From Actinoplanes sp. NBC_00393 (GTDB lineage Bacteria > Actinomycetota > Actinomycetes > Mycobacteriales > Micromonosporaceae): a stretch of DNA of 64,000 nucleotides. The notes under the pieces are model-generated. The model searched no databases. It was not told where the DNA came from and saw nothing but the letters and a program-made list of their open reading frames with translations. A program made the translations under genes and the position numbers. The stretch spans positions 3,190,501 through 3,254,500 of the forward strand of contig NZ_CP107942.1 in assembly GCF_036053395.1 (NCBI RefSeq), read 5' to 3'. Positions 24,920-34,473 of the stretch are shown one piece after another (the first letter of the stretch is position 1; each line of letters begins with the position of its first letter).

Positions 24920-25342
24920 ATGGCAGTGGAGAACAACGCCGCCACACTGATCCGGCTCAGCGACAGCGAGCACATGCTGGCCAACCCGGACGAGGACATC
25001 CGAGGCAGCAAGGTCGTCGACAATGACGGCGAAGACCTGGGCAAGGTCGACGACCTGCTCATCGACGCCACCGAGCGTAAGGTCCGGATGCTGCGACTCG
25101 AGCACGGCGGAATCCTGGGCATAGGTGGTACCCCGTCGTTCATCCCGGTGGACGCGGTCACAGCCATCGACGACGTGGTACACGTCGGCCAGTCACGCGA
25201 GCACGTCACCGGGGCGCCGCACTACGACCCGGACCTCGTCAACGCCGACGAACTGTATGAAGAGTTGTATCGCCACTACGGGTATACGCCGGTCCGGCGT
25301 AGCGGCAACGTCGCTCCGGAGGATCCGGCCGACCGGCACTGA
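24920..25342 (+). CDS. PRC-barrel domain protein 2
   Basis: 140 residues from ATG after GGGAGAT. The PRC core is IRGSKVVDNDGEDLGKVDDLLIDATERKVRMLRLEHGG with FIPVDAVTAIDD after it, and an acidic, Tyr-rich end (ELYEELYRHYGYTP). Paralogous to 19858 and 44878. Predicted soluble. Role unknown, probably general stress. Confidence 0.85.
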   Translation: MAVENNAATLIRLSDSEHMLANPDEDIRGSKVVDNDGEDLGKVDDLLIDATERKVRMLRLEHGGILGIGGTPSFIPVDAVTAIDDVVHVGQSREHVTGAPHYDPDLVNADELYEELYRHYGYTPVRRSGNVAPEDPADRH

Positions 25343-25552
25343 CGTATCCGGCGCAGCGGGCAGGCGGCGGCCCTCACCGATCGCCGCTGCCCTACGCGCG
25401 TCGACGGCGGGCCGGAGAGCGCTCCGGTCGCCTGGCTCGACGGCGGGCAGTCGCCTTCGCCAGCGGTCGTTCGATGTGCAGCCGCATCAAGTGGGCGGGG
25501 CGGTCGGGTCAGAACACTCACAACAGCTATCCGCCCGTCGCCGACTGCGGTA

Positions 25553-25936
25553 TCAGGGAAGCACGACCGCACGGTCGCGCATTTCCGCCCGGCACTTCAC
25601 AGCCAACGCGTCGAGTTGCCGTTGTGCCTGCTGCAGGCGGTTCAGCGCCTGCTGCAGGCGGGCCGACTCGAGCTCGCCCACTGCCTGTGCGGCAGCTTCG
25701 AGGGTCGTTGCCGCGCGCTGCGCCCGATCCAGGCCGGAGCGGCAGCTCGCCGGAATGACGTCGACCGTCCGGTCGACCTGCGGTACGACGGCGGCCGGCC
25801 GTGCCCGGGCGTCGCTCGCCCGCTCAGGTGCCGCAATCGGTCTGATACTGACGCCGGCCGTCACACCCAGCAGGAAGGTCAGGGCGGTCGAAAGGACGGT
25901 CCGGCCACGGGTGCAACGGTGCGGTGTGCTTTCCAT
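25553..25936 (-). CDS. Secreted or membrane-anchored coiled-coil protein
   Basis: 127 residues from ATG after AAGGAT. An Arg-rich start and a helix (VLSTALTFLLGVTAGVSI) form a signal anchor. The rest is Ala/Gln/Arg-rich alpha helix (LEAAAQAVGELESARLQQALNRLQQAQRQLDALAVKC) with two Cys, likely an extracytoplasmic coiled coil. No family recognised. Confidence 0.65.
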   Translation of the reverse strand: MESTPHRCTRGRTVLSTALTFLLGVTAGVSIRPIAAPERASDARARPAAVVPQVDRTVDVIPASCRSGLDRAQRAATTLEAAAQAVGELESARLQQALNRLQQAQRQLDALAVKCRAEMRDRAVVLP

Positions 25937-26037
25937 GATGGATCCTTCGGCGAACGGCTTGGCGCCGGCGGACGAAAGCCGGCAATCGGCTGAGAGAAAG
26001 AACTTCAGAACCGGTGACCGCTGCGCGTCGCGACCGC

Positions 26038-26502
26038 TCAGGCTCTGGCTCCCCGGCGACGCAGCCGGCTTGGCGGCTGCGCGTCACGGGTACGCCGGCG
26101 CAGTCGCTCGGGCCAGACATGTTCCAGGGCGTGCCGGCGCAGGTCGGCCGTAGTTTGATCAACACAGGGGACGATGTGCAGCGTCCGGTCGACCCGTGTC
26201 GCGGCGAGGGTTCGCTGCACCGATGGTGACGGTGCGGCGAGCGCGAGCAGCAGCCCGAGGGAGCGGGCCCGGCAGTGGGCGCGAACCAGCACGCCCTGGC
26301 AGGCGCCGTCGATCAGTGAGACCCCGGTCAGATCGACGAGTACGTCAGCGCCCCGTTCGAGTCCGCCGACCAGGCACGTCTGCAGTGCCGGCGCCACTTC
26401 GGCGTCCACGTCACCGTGTATCCGCACCACCGTGGGACCCGCGGGAAAGGCGCTGCATACCGACCAATGCGCCGTGGCGGCGTCCAGCATGGCCGCACCC
26501 AT
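26038..26502 (-). CDS. STAS-domain protein B
   Basis: The ATG at 26502 with GGAGGTGTGAC in front gives 154 residues; the much longer open frame upstream is not coding. STAS core: VVRIHGDVDAEVAPALQTCLVGG, VLVDLTGVSLIDGACQGVLVRAH. The phospho-loop is IDGAC, without Ser. A 45-residue basic tail follows (LRRRTRDAQPPSRLRRRG). A near-match to the GTCA box is 81 bp upstream. Confidence 0.8.
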   Translation of the reverse strand: MGAAMLDAATAHWSVCSAFPAGPTVVRIHGDVDAEVAPALQTCLVGGLERGADVLVDLTGVSLIDGACQGVLVRAHCRARSLGLLLALAAPSPSVQRTLAATRVDRTLHIVPCVDQTTADLRRHALEHVWPERLRRRTRDAQPPSRLRRRGARA

Positions 26503-26582
26503 GTCACACCTCCGATTTCGCTGTCGTGTCTCATATTCGTCCGCGGCGATGGCACTTGCGGCCCAGAGCCATGAAGCTTCAG

Positions 26583-26597
26583 TGACGATCGCCTGAG
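26583..26597 (-). promoter_or_regulatory. Variant GTCA repeat before STAS gene B
   Basis: On the minus strand CTCAGGCGATCGTCACTG, one mismatch in the first half, 81 bp before the ATG. Confidence 0.5.
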
Positions 26598-26634
26598 CCC
26601 CCGCAACTCGGCGTATCAAGGGGTCGAACGGGCC

Positions 26635-26670
26635 GCGGGTCCGGCCCACGGGGGGCACGGCCGGACCCGC
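26635..26670. terminator. Perfect 12-bp hairpin
   Basis: GCGGGTCCGGCC (26635-26646) pairs with GGCCGGACCCGC (26659-26670) around a C-rich/G-rich 12-nt loop. It is upstream of STAS gene B; it may end a transcript begun at the 27122 box. Confidence 0.5.
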
Positions 26671-27121
26671 GACGTCGTGATGCGTATCCAGCGGCACCGA
26701 GCACAAACTGGGTCGGCGCGTTATGCCATGGGACCGGCACAAATGCCATGCGAACGACACATCGGCACCGGCGCGGATTCGCGTCGGCATCGGCTCACCA
26801 GGCGTATCGCGGCGGTTTTCGGCGACAACCCCGGACCTACGGCTCGTCATCCGGGGGTGGATCAGCGACGAGTACGGGTCCCGGCAACGGCCACTCCGCC
26901 GCACCCGGCTCGTTCGGCGGTCACCGCGCCTATCCCGCCCACCACGCTGGCCTGCGCGATCGGCGGAGGCTGGGACCGGATGTTTCCCGCGTAGTCCCTC
27001 CGACCTGCTTGCCAACGAACCCATGCCAAACGAACTTGGTGCCGGAGCTACTGCGTCCTGTTCCTTGTGTCAGCCTTTGCAGCAACATCGTCTGAACGCC
27101 TCCAGGTGAGAGCACCTGTCG

Positions 27122-27136
27122 TGACAGTTGCGTGAC
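27122..27136 (-). promoter_or_regulatory. GTCA direct repeat facing away from the protein kinase gene
   Basis: On the minus strand GTCACGCAACTGTCACGA, a top match. No assigned gene starts 60-90 bp downstream on that strand; the kinase gene lies 131 bp on the other side. Confidence 0.6.
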
Positions 27137-27266
27137 ACCTCGCCGCCCGGCAGCCACCTCCGTTTGCCTGCGAATTCGCCGGGTAGGGCGGACGGTGCTC
27201 CAGATCGGCTACGGGGCCGTACGGCCCCGGCGACATGGCGAGGGTTCAATACCCGGGAGGTGACTG

Positions 27267-29033
27267 ATGCGATGCCTCAGCGGCCGGTACGTCCTGGAGG
27301 ATCAGGTGGGCCGGGGCGGGATGGCCGAGGTTTGGCGGGCCCACGACCGGGTGCTGCGCCGCACGGTGGCGGTCAAGGTGATGTCTCGTGAACTGGCTGC
27401 GGAAGCCGCTCCCGAGCAGATGCGTCAGGAGGCCCTGCACTCCGCGAGGCTCTGTCATCCCCACATCGCCGGCGTCTACGACTACGGGGAGACGGTGGAG
27501 AACGGCACCCGGCTGCCGTTCCTGGTGATGGAGTACGTCGACGGTCCCACTCTGGCCGGGCGCCTCGCGGAGGGGCCGCTGTCCTGGCCGGAGGCTGTGC
27601 GCATCTGCGCCGAGGTGGCGGACGCTCTGGCCGCCGCGCACGAGGCAGGACTGGTGCACCGCGACATCAAACCGAGCAACATCATGCTGGCACCGGCAGG
27701 CGTCAAGGTGGTGGATTTCGGTGTCGCGGCGCGGACCGGGCACCAGGCCGCCGACGCGGCCGGACGGGTTTGGGGTACGCCGGGCTACCTGCCTCCGGAG
27801 CAATGGGGGGACGGCCAGGCGTTGCCCGAAGGCGACGTCTTCGCGTTGGGTCTGGTGCTTCGCGAGTGTCTCCTCGGACGGACGGCGCGAACGCCGTTCA
27901 CCGGTCCGAGGCCGCCGGCAGGCCGGAACCGGCTCGGCGTACCCGAATTGGTCGTGCCGGCCGGACTGCCCGCCGCCGTGTCGGAGATTTATCGTCGCTG
28001 CCTGGCTCACCAGCCGGCGGACCGGCCGAGCGCAGGCGAGGTCGCCGGCGTCCTCCGCGCGGCCGCCGAAGAACGTGCCGCAGCCGCCGTCCCGGAGCGT
28101 CACCGCACGACAGTGGCGACCGTCCGGCCGGGAACGACGCGTCCCCAGCCGAGCACTCGTCGGGCGGGACGAAGCGACTGGCCCCGGCGGACCGCGCGGC
28201 TCGCGGCGGTGTTGTCAGTGGCCGTGGTGGCCGGGTTGCTCGCAGGCCAGGCGCGGGAGATCGGGTCGTCGCAACAGGCGGCACAGGCCGAACCGGCCGA
28301 GACCAGCGCCGCACCGGCCGCGGTGCGATGCCGGGCGACGTACAGCAGCACCCGCGGCGCCGACGGCAGGTTCGCGGCACGGCTCGCGGTCACCAACACC
28401 GGGCCGAAGGCGCTTCGCGATTGGACGCTGTCCTTCCGGGTTCCCGACGGTCAGGTGGTGACCGGCGGTGTACCGCAGGGACGTTGGTCACAGGACGGGG
28501 AACGGGCGAGGGTCGCCGAGGCAGGCCGGTTGCTGCCGGGGGCGACCACGACCCTGTCACTTCGCGGCCGCTACGACCCGGACTCCAGCGATCTCCCGGC
28601 CGGCTTTGCCGTCAACGGTGTGACCTGTGCGCAGGTGTTGACACGGGTGAGGGGTTCGCGGACGCCGGTCCAGGCAACGGTGGATGGTTCGCGCACTCGG
28701 CGGGCACGGCCCACGACACGCCCTACGGCACCGGCCAGCACCGCCGAGCCGTCGCCGCGCACTCAGGCGCCGGCCTCCGCACCGCCCACCAGTAGTCCAC
28801 CGCCGGCCTCACCGTCCGCGAGCGTGGCGCCGAGGCCGAGCAACGACCCGACGTCATCGCCGTCGAGCACGCCAGTGCCGCAACCGAGCAGGCCCGAACC
28901 GACGGAGCCGCAACCAACCGGCTCGGAGCTCCGGCCTAGCAGCATCCCGTCAACGGGCCCGGGATCGACTGGTCCGGCGCCCGTCACGAACGCATCGGCG
29001 CAAGCCGGAAGGTCGCCGGAAACGGTGGCGTGA
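27267..29033 (+). CDS. Membrane Ser/Thr protein kinase with CBM2-like outer domain
   Basis: 588 residues from ATG after GGAGGTG. The kinase domain (5-265) has Lys37, HRDIKPSN with Asp133, DFG at 150-152 and the activation end GTPGYLPPEQW; it looks active. One helix at 309-327 crosses the membrane. Outside, residues 355-456 resemble a cellulose-binding CBM2 domain (VTNTGPKALRDWTLSFRVPDGQ ... LPAGFAVNGVTC, Cys-Cys ends) but several binding Trp are absent. A Pro/Ser/Thr-rich tail of about 120 residues follows. It is Hanks-type like PknB, with a different sensor; the ligand is unknown. Confidence 0.9.
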   Translation: MRCLSGRYVLEDQVGRGGMAEVWRAHDRVLRRTVAVKVMSRELAAEAAPEQMRQEALHSARLCHPHIAGVYDYGETVENGTRLPFLVMEYVDGPTLAGRLAEGPLSWPEAVRICAEVADALAAAHEAGLVHRDIKPSNIMLAPAGVKVVDFGVAARTGHQAADAAGRVWGTPGYLPPEQWGDGQALPEGDVFALGLVLRECLLGRTARTPFTGPRPPAGRNRLGVPELVVPAGLPAAVSEIYRRCLAHQPADRPSAGEVAGVLRAAAEERAAAAVPERHRTTVATVRPGTTRPQPSTRRAGRSDWPRRTARLAAVLSVAVVAGLLAGQAREIGSSQQAAQAEPAETSAAPAAVRCRATYSSTRGADGRFAARLAVTNTGPKALRDWTLSFRVPDGQVVTGGVPQGRWSQDGERARVAEAGRLLPGATTTLSLRGRYDPDSSDLPAGFAVNGVTCAQVLTRVRGSRTPVQATVDGSRTRRARPTTRPTAPASTAEPSPRTQAPASAPPTSSPPPASPSASVAPRPSNDPTSSPSSTPVPQPSRPEPTEPQPTGSELRPSSIPSTGPGSTGPAPVTNASAQAGRSPETVA

Positions 29034-29152
29034 AAATTACCGGTCCCGATGGGGCGTCCGCCCAACAGGCCCCCGGCTCCGTCATTCCCGACGACGATGA
29101 TGATCTGCCCGCCGTTCTGCACCGCGCGTGACTGCCGGTACGTCGGCAGGGC

Positions 29153-31387
29153 CTATGCCGCCGCCTGCTGCGGCCGGCCGGAACTGGACCGCAGGCGTTT
29201 GCTGGGCCAGCCGCTGAGCGGGCCCAGCAGCGCCAGCAACGCGGGCATCAGCAGAGACCTGATCAGTACGGCGTCCACCAGCACCCCCACCGCCATCGTG
29301 AACGCGAGTTCCTGGAACGGCTGCAGCGGAATCAGGAACAGCAAACCGAAGCTGACCGCCAGAATCACCGCCGCCGTGGTCACCGCCCGCGAGGACGCCG
29401 GCGTCGCGATGATCAGCGCCTGCCGCATCGGCTGCCGGCGCGCCTCGTCCCATACCCGGCCGACGGTGAAGATGTTGTAGTCGGAGCCGAGAGCGACCAG
29501 CAGGACCGCAGCCGCGAAGGGCACGTAGAACGTGAGCTCGTCGTCGCCGAGAAGGTCGACGAACAGCCAGGTGCTCAGCCCCAGAGTCGCGGCCAGACCG
29601 AGCAGATTGAGCGCCAGCAACAGCACGGGCGCGAGCAGCGCACGCAGGAACAGGATCAGCATCAGCAGGTTGACGACGAGTGTGGCGACGATGATCCGTT
29701 TCAGATCAGCGGTCGTGCGCGCTACGACATCGGCGGCCACGGCGCTGTCTCCGCCGACACCGGCGCTCGCTCCGGATAGTCCCGCGCGCGCGAGCAGGCC
29801 CGGCAGGTCCTGCTGCAACGCCGACACCGCTGAGATCCCCGAGGCGCCCAGCGGCGAAGTGTCCAGAATTACCAGGAAGCGGGCAGCTGCACCGTCACGC
29901 GACAACACCAGTCCGAGCTCGTCCGGCAGCGGCTGGTCAGCCGGCCCGACGACTCCGGCGACCTCGGACCGCGCGGCCAGCATCGTTTGGAGACGGGCGA
30001 GCGCGTCACGCTCACGTGTCACTCCCGGTCCCTCCACCAACACGACGGTGGGTGACACGATGCCCTCGGCGAAGCCGTCCCGTGCAGCGTTCGCCGCCTG
30101 GCGTATCTCGCTGTCCGCCGGCAGCGAACCGACGAAGGACAGGCCGAGGCTGAGATTGCGGGCGGGCACCGCTGCCAGGGCCAGCAGCACGGTGCCGACG
30201 CACAGGACCACTGCGGCGTTGCGCGGCCGAACCAACCAGCGCGTGCGGCGGTCGCGGCGCGCCAGCGCCGCGCGTTCCATCGTGCTCAGGCGCGGCCGGT
30301 GCCCGCCGGGCCAGAAGAGGTACGGTCCCAGGATCGCCATGAGCGCCGGCACCAGAGTCGTGGCAGCCACGAGACCGACCAGTACGGCCAGCGCCATACC
30401 CGGCCCGAACGCGTGGAACAACGGGAACCGGGCGACCAGCAGCACACCGGTGCCGGCGGCCACCGTCAGGCCGGCCACGGTCACGATGGTCGTGGTGTCC
30501 TCGGTCGCCCGTACCGCCGCCCCGCGACGATCAAGGCCATCCGCCAGGGCTCGCCGCATCGCGAACAGATAGAAGACCACGTAGTCGGTCACGACACCCA
30601 GCAGTAACGCGATGAGCAGCGGCGCGACCTCTGGCGGGACCGCGACGTGCAGCATCCAGCCGAGGACACCTGCCACGTCCAGCAGAATGAGGGCGGCAGT
30701 GCCGGCGGTGACCAGCGCGACGAACGGAGCCACCGCGGACCGGAAGGCGACCGCGACGATGAGCAGGACTGCCGCCAGGGTGGCGATCTCGGCGGTGTGC
30801 ACCGACCGGCTCACCACACGGCCCTGTTCCACCTGGGCCGGCAGCGTACCGGTCACGCCGACCACGTGGTCCTCCGGCCCGAAGTGGTTGTCGACGAAGC
30901 GATGCGCGGCGGCGATCTGCGTGCCCAGACCGACGTCCGGTGGCATGAACAGCAGAGTCAGGATGGTGGTGTCGCGTTCGCGGCTGCCGGGGAACAGCCC
31001 GGCCGTGTTCGTCAGCGGGATCGCACCGAGAATCGGGCCGGCGTCGGCGTACTGCCCTTGGGTGACCGCGGCAGCGCGGGCTACCGCCTCTGCCTGAGTC
31101 AGCGGAGTGAGGCCGTCCGGGTCGTGCTGCACCACCGCGACACGGCTCAGCAGGGGGAACTTGAATCGGGCGAACGACGCCAACTCCGTCTGGATCGCCG
31201 GGTTCTCGACCGAGATCAGGCCCTCCACGCCACTGCCCCGGTTCGGTGGCTGAAAGCCGGCAGCCACCACGGCCAGCAGCAGCCAGACCCCCACGATCAA
31301 CCAACGGCAGCGGACGACGACGCGCGCATACGCCGCGGCCGGGCCGCGCGACCGACGTCCGGCCGGCGCTATCACCTGCGTTCTCAC
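29153..31387 (-). CDS. MMPL/RND-family membrane transporter
   Basis: 744 residues from GTG after AGGGGACA. Twelve helices are arranged in two halves, each with a large outer loop (about 45-190 and 395-520). The first half has the helix set ending ATTLVPALMAILG, and the second DYNIFTVGRVWDEARR, the typical MMPL cytoplasmic motif. These proton-driven transporters export lipids or siderophores. It is preceded by a lipoprotein gene with a 22-bp gap, suggesting a joint envelope function. The cargo is unknown. Confidence 0.9.
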   Translation of the reverse strand: MRTQVIAPAGRRSRGPAAAYARVVVRCRWLIVGVWLLLAVVAAGFQPPNRGSGVEGLISVENPAIQTELASFARFKFPLLSRVAVVQHDPDGLTPLTQAEAVARAAAVTQGQYADAGPILGAIPLTNTAGLFPGSRERDTTILTLLFMPPDVGLGTQIAAAHRFVDNHFGPEDHVVGVTGTLPAQVEQGRVVSRSVHTAEIATLAAVLLIVAVAFRSAVAPFVALVTAGTAALILLDVAGVLGWMLHVAVPPEVAPLLIALLLGVVTDYVVFYLFAMRRALADGLDRRGAAVRATEDTTTIVTVAGLTVAAGTGVLLVARFPLFHAFGPGMALAVLVGLVAATTLVPALMAILGPYLFWPGGHRPRLSTMERAALARRDRRTRWLVRPRNAAVVLCVGTVLLALAAVPARNLSLGLSFVGSLPADSEIRQAANAARDGFAEGIVSPTVVLVEGPGVTRERDALARLQTMLAARSEVAGVVGPADQPLPDELGLVLSRDGAAARFLVILDTSPLGASGISAVSALQQDLPGLLARAGLSGASAGVGGDSAVAADVVARTTADLKRIIVATLVVNLLMLILFLRALLAPVLLLALNLLGLAATLGLSTWLFVDLLGDDELTFYVPFAAAVLLVALGSDYNIFTVGRVWDEARRQPMRQALIIATPASSRAVTTAAVILAVSFGLLFLIPLQPFQELAFTMAVGVLVDAVLIRSLLMPALLALLGPLSGWPSKRLRSSSGRPQQAAA

Positions 31388-31409
31388 GGTTGTCCCCTGG
31401 CGATCGGCG

Positions 31410-32090
31410 TCAGCGGGTGCGGTCGAACAGCCAGGTCATCGTGGGACCGTTCTGGCGCGTCTGCACCTGCAGGGCGTCGCCGGTGCAACGGTAGGTGCCA
31501 CCGCGCAGGATGGGCAGCACGTCCAGGGCGTCGCCGGTCTGGGGTAGGTCGGTGCCGGTCAGTTCGCCGACGCGGGCATCGTCGAGCAGGGTGACGTCGA
31601 ACGGCTCATTGAGTTTCACGGTGGCCCGCAACTTGTTCTCGCCGGTGCCGGTCTGCGGCTGCCAGGTTCCCGGCGTATCGCCGGTGGCCGGCTCGAAGCG
31701 GACGGCAGCACGCAGCGATCCGGCGTACTGGATCTGTCCACTCAGTTCCATGTCGCCGAGCGCTCCCGAGAAGGTCACCGGTTCTGAGCCGGCGAAATCC
31801 ACTGCGGTGAGTCCGTCGCCGTTGACAGTCATGACAGCACCGGTGCCGCCGGCCACGCGGCCGGAGGTGGTGCCGAAAGGTCCGGCGGCACGGACACCGG
31901 TGACCCGCCAGGATCCGGTCACACACGCCACCTCGGCGGACTGCGCCGACGCGGTCGGTGCTGCAGATGCCGACGGGGTGGGCGCGGGCGGCGACGCCGC
32001 GCCGGTGGGGTCGCCGGTGTCACCACAAGCGGCGCCGGCCATGCCGAGCACCATGCCCAGACAGAGGGTCAGAGGAATTCGAGCAGTCAT
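31410..32090 (-). CDS. Lipoprotein upstream of the MMPL transporter
   Basis: 226 residues from ATG after GGAGGCG. Lipobox GAACG with Cys22, then a Pro/Ser/Ala-rich linker to about 52 and a beta-rich domain with two Cys that could pair. No named family, though its composition fits lipocalin-like or DUF-type lipoproteins. It is likely an accessory of the transporter that follows. Its N-terminal linker predicts surface exposure. Confidence 0.75.
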   Translation of the reverse strand: MTARIPLTLCLGMVLGMAGAACGDTGDPTGAASPPAPTPSASAAPTASAQSAEVACVTGSWRVTGVRAAGPFGTTSGRVAGGTGAVMTVNGDGLTAVDFAGSEPVTFSGALGDMELSGQIQYAGSLRAAVRFEPATGDTPGTWQPQTGTGENKLRATVKLNEPFDVTLLDDARVGELTGTDLPQTGDALDVLPILRGGTYRCTGDALQVQTRQNGPTMTWLFDRTR

Positions 32091-32258
32091 GGAGATCGCC
32101 TCCGAGAGCGAGCAAGCTGTGTGCTTGTGTCCTGCCCATCGGAGGCGACAGACCCGACCCGGTCGCGTGACGCTTCGATTACACTGCGGAGGCGGTTCGG
32201 TCGCGGCGCCACTCCGCTCGATGAGCGCATCGGCTGCAATTGCACCGCGAACCCGGCT

Positions 32259-32639
32259 TCACGCCAGGGTGTCGGGCTCGGGTGCCAGCTCGCCGAGAGC
32301 CTGCCAGCGGTCGCCGGTCACCGGAAACTCCTTGCCGAGACCCGCGGCAGCCAGGGTACGCCGCACGAACGGCGACGGCGCCACCAAACGGATGGTGCGT
32401 CCGCAGCGATCGGCGATCCGGCCGGCGCGGACCAGTGCGTTGAGCGACGCACCGTCGATCAGCGTGACGTCCGCCATGTCGACGGACACGTCGGCGCCCC
32501 CGGTAACACCGGCGACGACGCAGTCCTCCAACACCTCGGCAGTGGTGATGTCGATGTCGCCGTGCAGCTCCACCACCGCGGTGTCTGCCGTCTGCGCCGG
32601 AACTGCCACCCATCCGTTGCCGGGATCCGTGTTGTTCAT
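32259..32639 (-). CDS. STAS-domain protein C
   Basis: 126 residues from ATG after GGAGGAGACC. Core: TAVVELHGDIDITTAEVLEDCVVAG, VSVDMADVTLIDGASLNALVRAG. The loop reads IDGAS rather than IDSSG, so the normal phosphate acceptor is Gly. Closely related to STAS B and D of this window. It is divergent from STAS gene D. Confidence 0.82.
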   Translation of the reverse strand: MNNTDPGNGWVAVPAQTADTAVVELHGDIDITTAEVLEDCVVAGVTGGADVSVDMADVTLIDGASLNALVRAGRIADRCGRTIRLVAPSPFVRRTLAAAGLGKEFPVTGDRWQALGELAPEPDTLA

Positions 32640-32833
32640 GGTCTCCTCCGAAGCGGCCGTCCTGGATTCCTCCCGTCGAGGATCGTCCGGCGTCATGACG
32701 GTCGACCGGCGTTCGGATGACATTCCGACAGTTACCGCCCCGCAAGACACCACAACGGGCCAGGCGTCTCCCCGGCCGCTACGATCCGCTGCTGCCGGCC
32801 GGCCGCCCTACCGAACCGCGATGAGCAGCCGTT

Positions 32834-32848
32834 GTCACGCAACCGTCA
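32834..32848 (+). promoter_or_regulatory. GTCA direct repeat before STAS gene D
   Basis: GTCACGCAACCGTCATGC, ending 77 bp before the ATG at 32925. Confidence 0.7.
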
Positions 32849-32924
32849 TGCCGCCGCGGGCGGACCGCGAAGTCGTCGGGCGACGATACAAGGGCCTGAC
32901 GTCCACGCCGGTAAGGAGGATCCG

Positions 32925-33305
32925 ATGATTGCTGAGGACCATCCGGATCGCGGCTGTACCGTGTCGTCCGCACGGCTTGCCGTCACCGGCGAACTCGTCC
33001 TGGCTTCCGCGCCGAGGACAGCGGCGGTCCTCGACGCCGTGTTGCCGAGCCGCCCCCGGCGCGTGCTGATAGATCTCGCCGACTGTTCCTCCATCGACGG
33101 CGCGGGTATCGGAGTCCTCTTGCGCGCCCACTACCGGCTGCGACGCGATGGCGGCCGGTTGACGCTGCTCAACCCTGCTCCCCCGGTGCGGCGCGTCCTG
33201 CACCTAACCAAGGCCGACACGGTTCTGGACATCCGCGAGCTGCGGCCGGTGGCCGGCATGACGAACCGGCGGCTGGTGGTTGCCAGCTCTCGAAGGCATG
33301 GTTGA
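32925..33305 (+). CDS. STAS-domain protein D
   Basis: 126 residues from ATG after AGGAGGATCCG. Core: LAVTGELVLASAPRTAAVLDAVL, VLIDLADCSSIDGAGIGVLLRAH. The loop is IDGAG, lacking Ser. The rest follows the STAS pattern (RLTLLNPAPPVRRVLHLTKADTVLDI). It ends 10 bp before the 3' end of the IS-split membrane gene, convergently. Confidence 0.82.
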   Translation: MIAEDHPDRGCTVSSARLAVTGELVLASAPRTAAVLDAVLPSRPRRVLIDLADCSSIDGAGIGVLLRAHYRLRRDGGRLTLLNPAPPVRRVLHLTKADTVLDIRELRPVAGMTNRRLVVASSRRHG

Positions 33306-33448
33306 GTCACCGTCTTCATTCAGGACGCAAGTCAGTGCCGGCGGGCACAGCCCGGCGCCCAGTAGGCCGCCGCAGGCGGATGGCCATCACCGCCACCCCT
33401 ATGCCGGCGAAGCACAGCTGCACCACGAATTCCCGCGTCACGCCACTA

Positions 33449-34473
33449 GGCCGCGTTTCATAACGCGCGGAGCCACTGGTTGATGATGGCGATGGTGACG
33501 GTGGCTTCGAAGCGGACGGCGAGTTTGTCGTAGCGGGTGGCCATGGCCCGGTGCTGTTTGAGCTGGCTGATGCCGCATTCCACCGCGTGGCGCAGCCGGT
33601 ACACCTGCGGGTCGAAGGAGGGTGGCCGCCCGCCTTTGGACCCCTTCGCTTTGCGGTGCGCGTCCTGGTCGGCCTTGCTCGGGATGCACACCCGGATCCG
33701 GCGGCGGCGCGCGTACCCGCGGTTGCCCCGGCTGGTGTATGCCTTGTCGGCCAGCACCAGGTCGGGCCGGGTCCGTGGCCGGCCGCCGCCGAGCCGGTAC
33801 ACCTTGATCCGTTCCAGCACGGTGATGAACTGCGGGCTGTCCCCGCGTTGCCCGGCGGTGATCACCATGGCGAGGGTCTTACGGCCCTGCTCGCAGGCCA
33901 GATGCGTCTTGGTGGTGAACCCGCCCCGGGACCGGCCCAGCCCGTGATCGTCAGGCTCGGTCTGCACGCCACCCGGCGGCTCCTTCTGCGCCTGCCCGTC
34001 GCGGCGGGCACCGGCGGCGTGCTGATGGGCGCGGCTGATCGTGGAATCGACGCTCACCGTCCAGTCGATCTTCCCGGCCGCGTCGGCCACCGACTGCAGC
34101 CGGGCCAGCAGCTGTGTCCAGGTGCCGTCGCGTTGCCAGCGCCTGAACCAGCGGTACAAGGTCTGCCAGGGCGGATACACCGGCGGGACATCGCGCCACG
34201 GCGAGCCGGTCCGCACCCGCCAGCGGATCCCGTCGATGATGTCCCTGCTGGCCCATACGCGTGGTCGCCCGCGCCTTGTTTCGACAGGCAGCAGCGGCTG
34301 CAGCACCGCCCACTGCGAGTCGGTCAGGTCATGGCGCCTCACTGCCGCTACGCTCGGCACGAGGTCTCCGGTCGGTCTCTGGTTTTGCTTGGTCGCTAAA
34401 CCACCTACCGGAGACCTCTTCAGTTATCGATCACCGCCACGCCGTGACATCGATGCCCTTACGAAACACGGGC
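33449..34473. mobile_element. IS5-family insertion sequence, 1025 bp, complete
   Basis: The terminal repeats match imperfectly: GGCCGCGTTTCATAACG on the left, GCCCGTGTTTCGTAAGG on the right (reverse strand). TA is duplicated at 33447-33448 and 34474-34475. The ends are confirmed independently because removing the element restores the reading frame of the host gene. It has one intact transposase and is of a different subgroup than the element at 11773. Confidence 0.9.
33458..34360 (-). CDS. IS5-family transposase (IS1647/IS112-like group)
   Basis: 300 residues. The N-terminal DUF4096-like segment ([15 protein letters not shown] ... [21 protein letters not shown]) is typical of this group. Catalytic residues: Asp105 ([13 protein letters not shown]), Asp205 ([11 protein letters not shown]) and Glu261 ([14 protein letters not shown]). 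In one open frame, so no programmed frameshift is needed. Confidence 0.92.
   Translation of the reverse strand: MPSVAAVRRHDLTDSQWAVLQPLLPVETRRGRPRVWASRDIIDGIRWRVRTGSPWRDVPPVYPPWQTLYRWFRRWQRDGTWTQLLARLQSVADAAGKIDWTVSVDSTISRAHQHAAGARRDGQAQKEPPGGVQTEPDDHGLGRSRGGFTTKTHLACEQGRKTLAMVITAGQRGDSPQFITVLERIKVYRLGGGRPRTRPDLVLADKAYTSRGNRGYARRRRIRVCIPSKADQDAHRKAKGSKGGRPPSFDPQVYRLRHAVECGISQLKQHRAMATRYDKLAVRFEATVTIAIINQWLRAL

Larger units (their letters stand above)
26503..27266. other. 764-bp non-coding stretch with two boxes and a hairpin
   Basis: It holds the boxes at 26583 and 27122, the hairpin at 26635 and, on the minus strand from ATG 27088 (GGAGG ten bases before), a 52-codon frame of basic, unremarkable composition that I do not count as a gene. 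Nothing else could be supported. Confidence 0.45.

Noticed and set aside
26503..27024. N-terminal extension of STAS protein B by about 174 residues
   Set aside because: The extension has low-complexity composition, contains the hairpin and one GTCA-type box, and an excellent ribosome site precedes the ATG at 26502.
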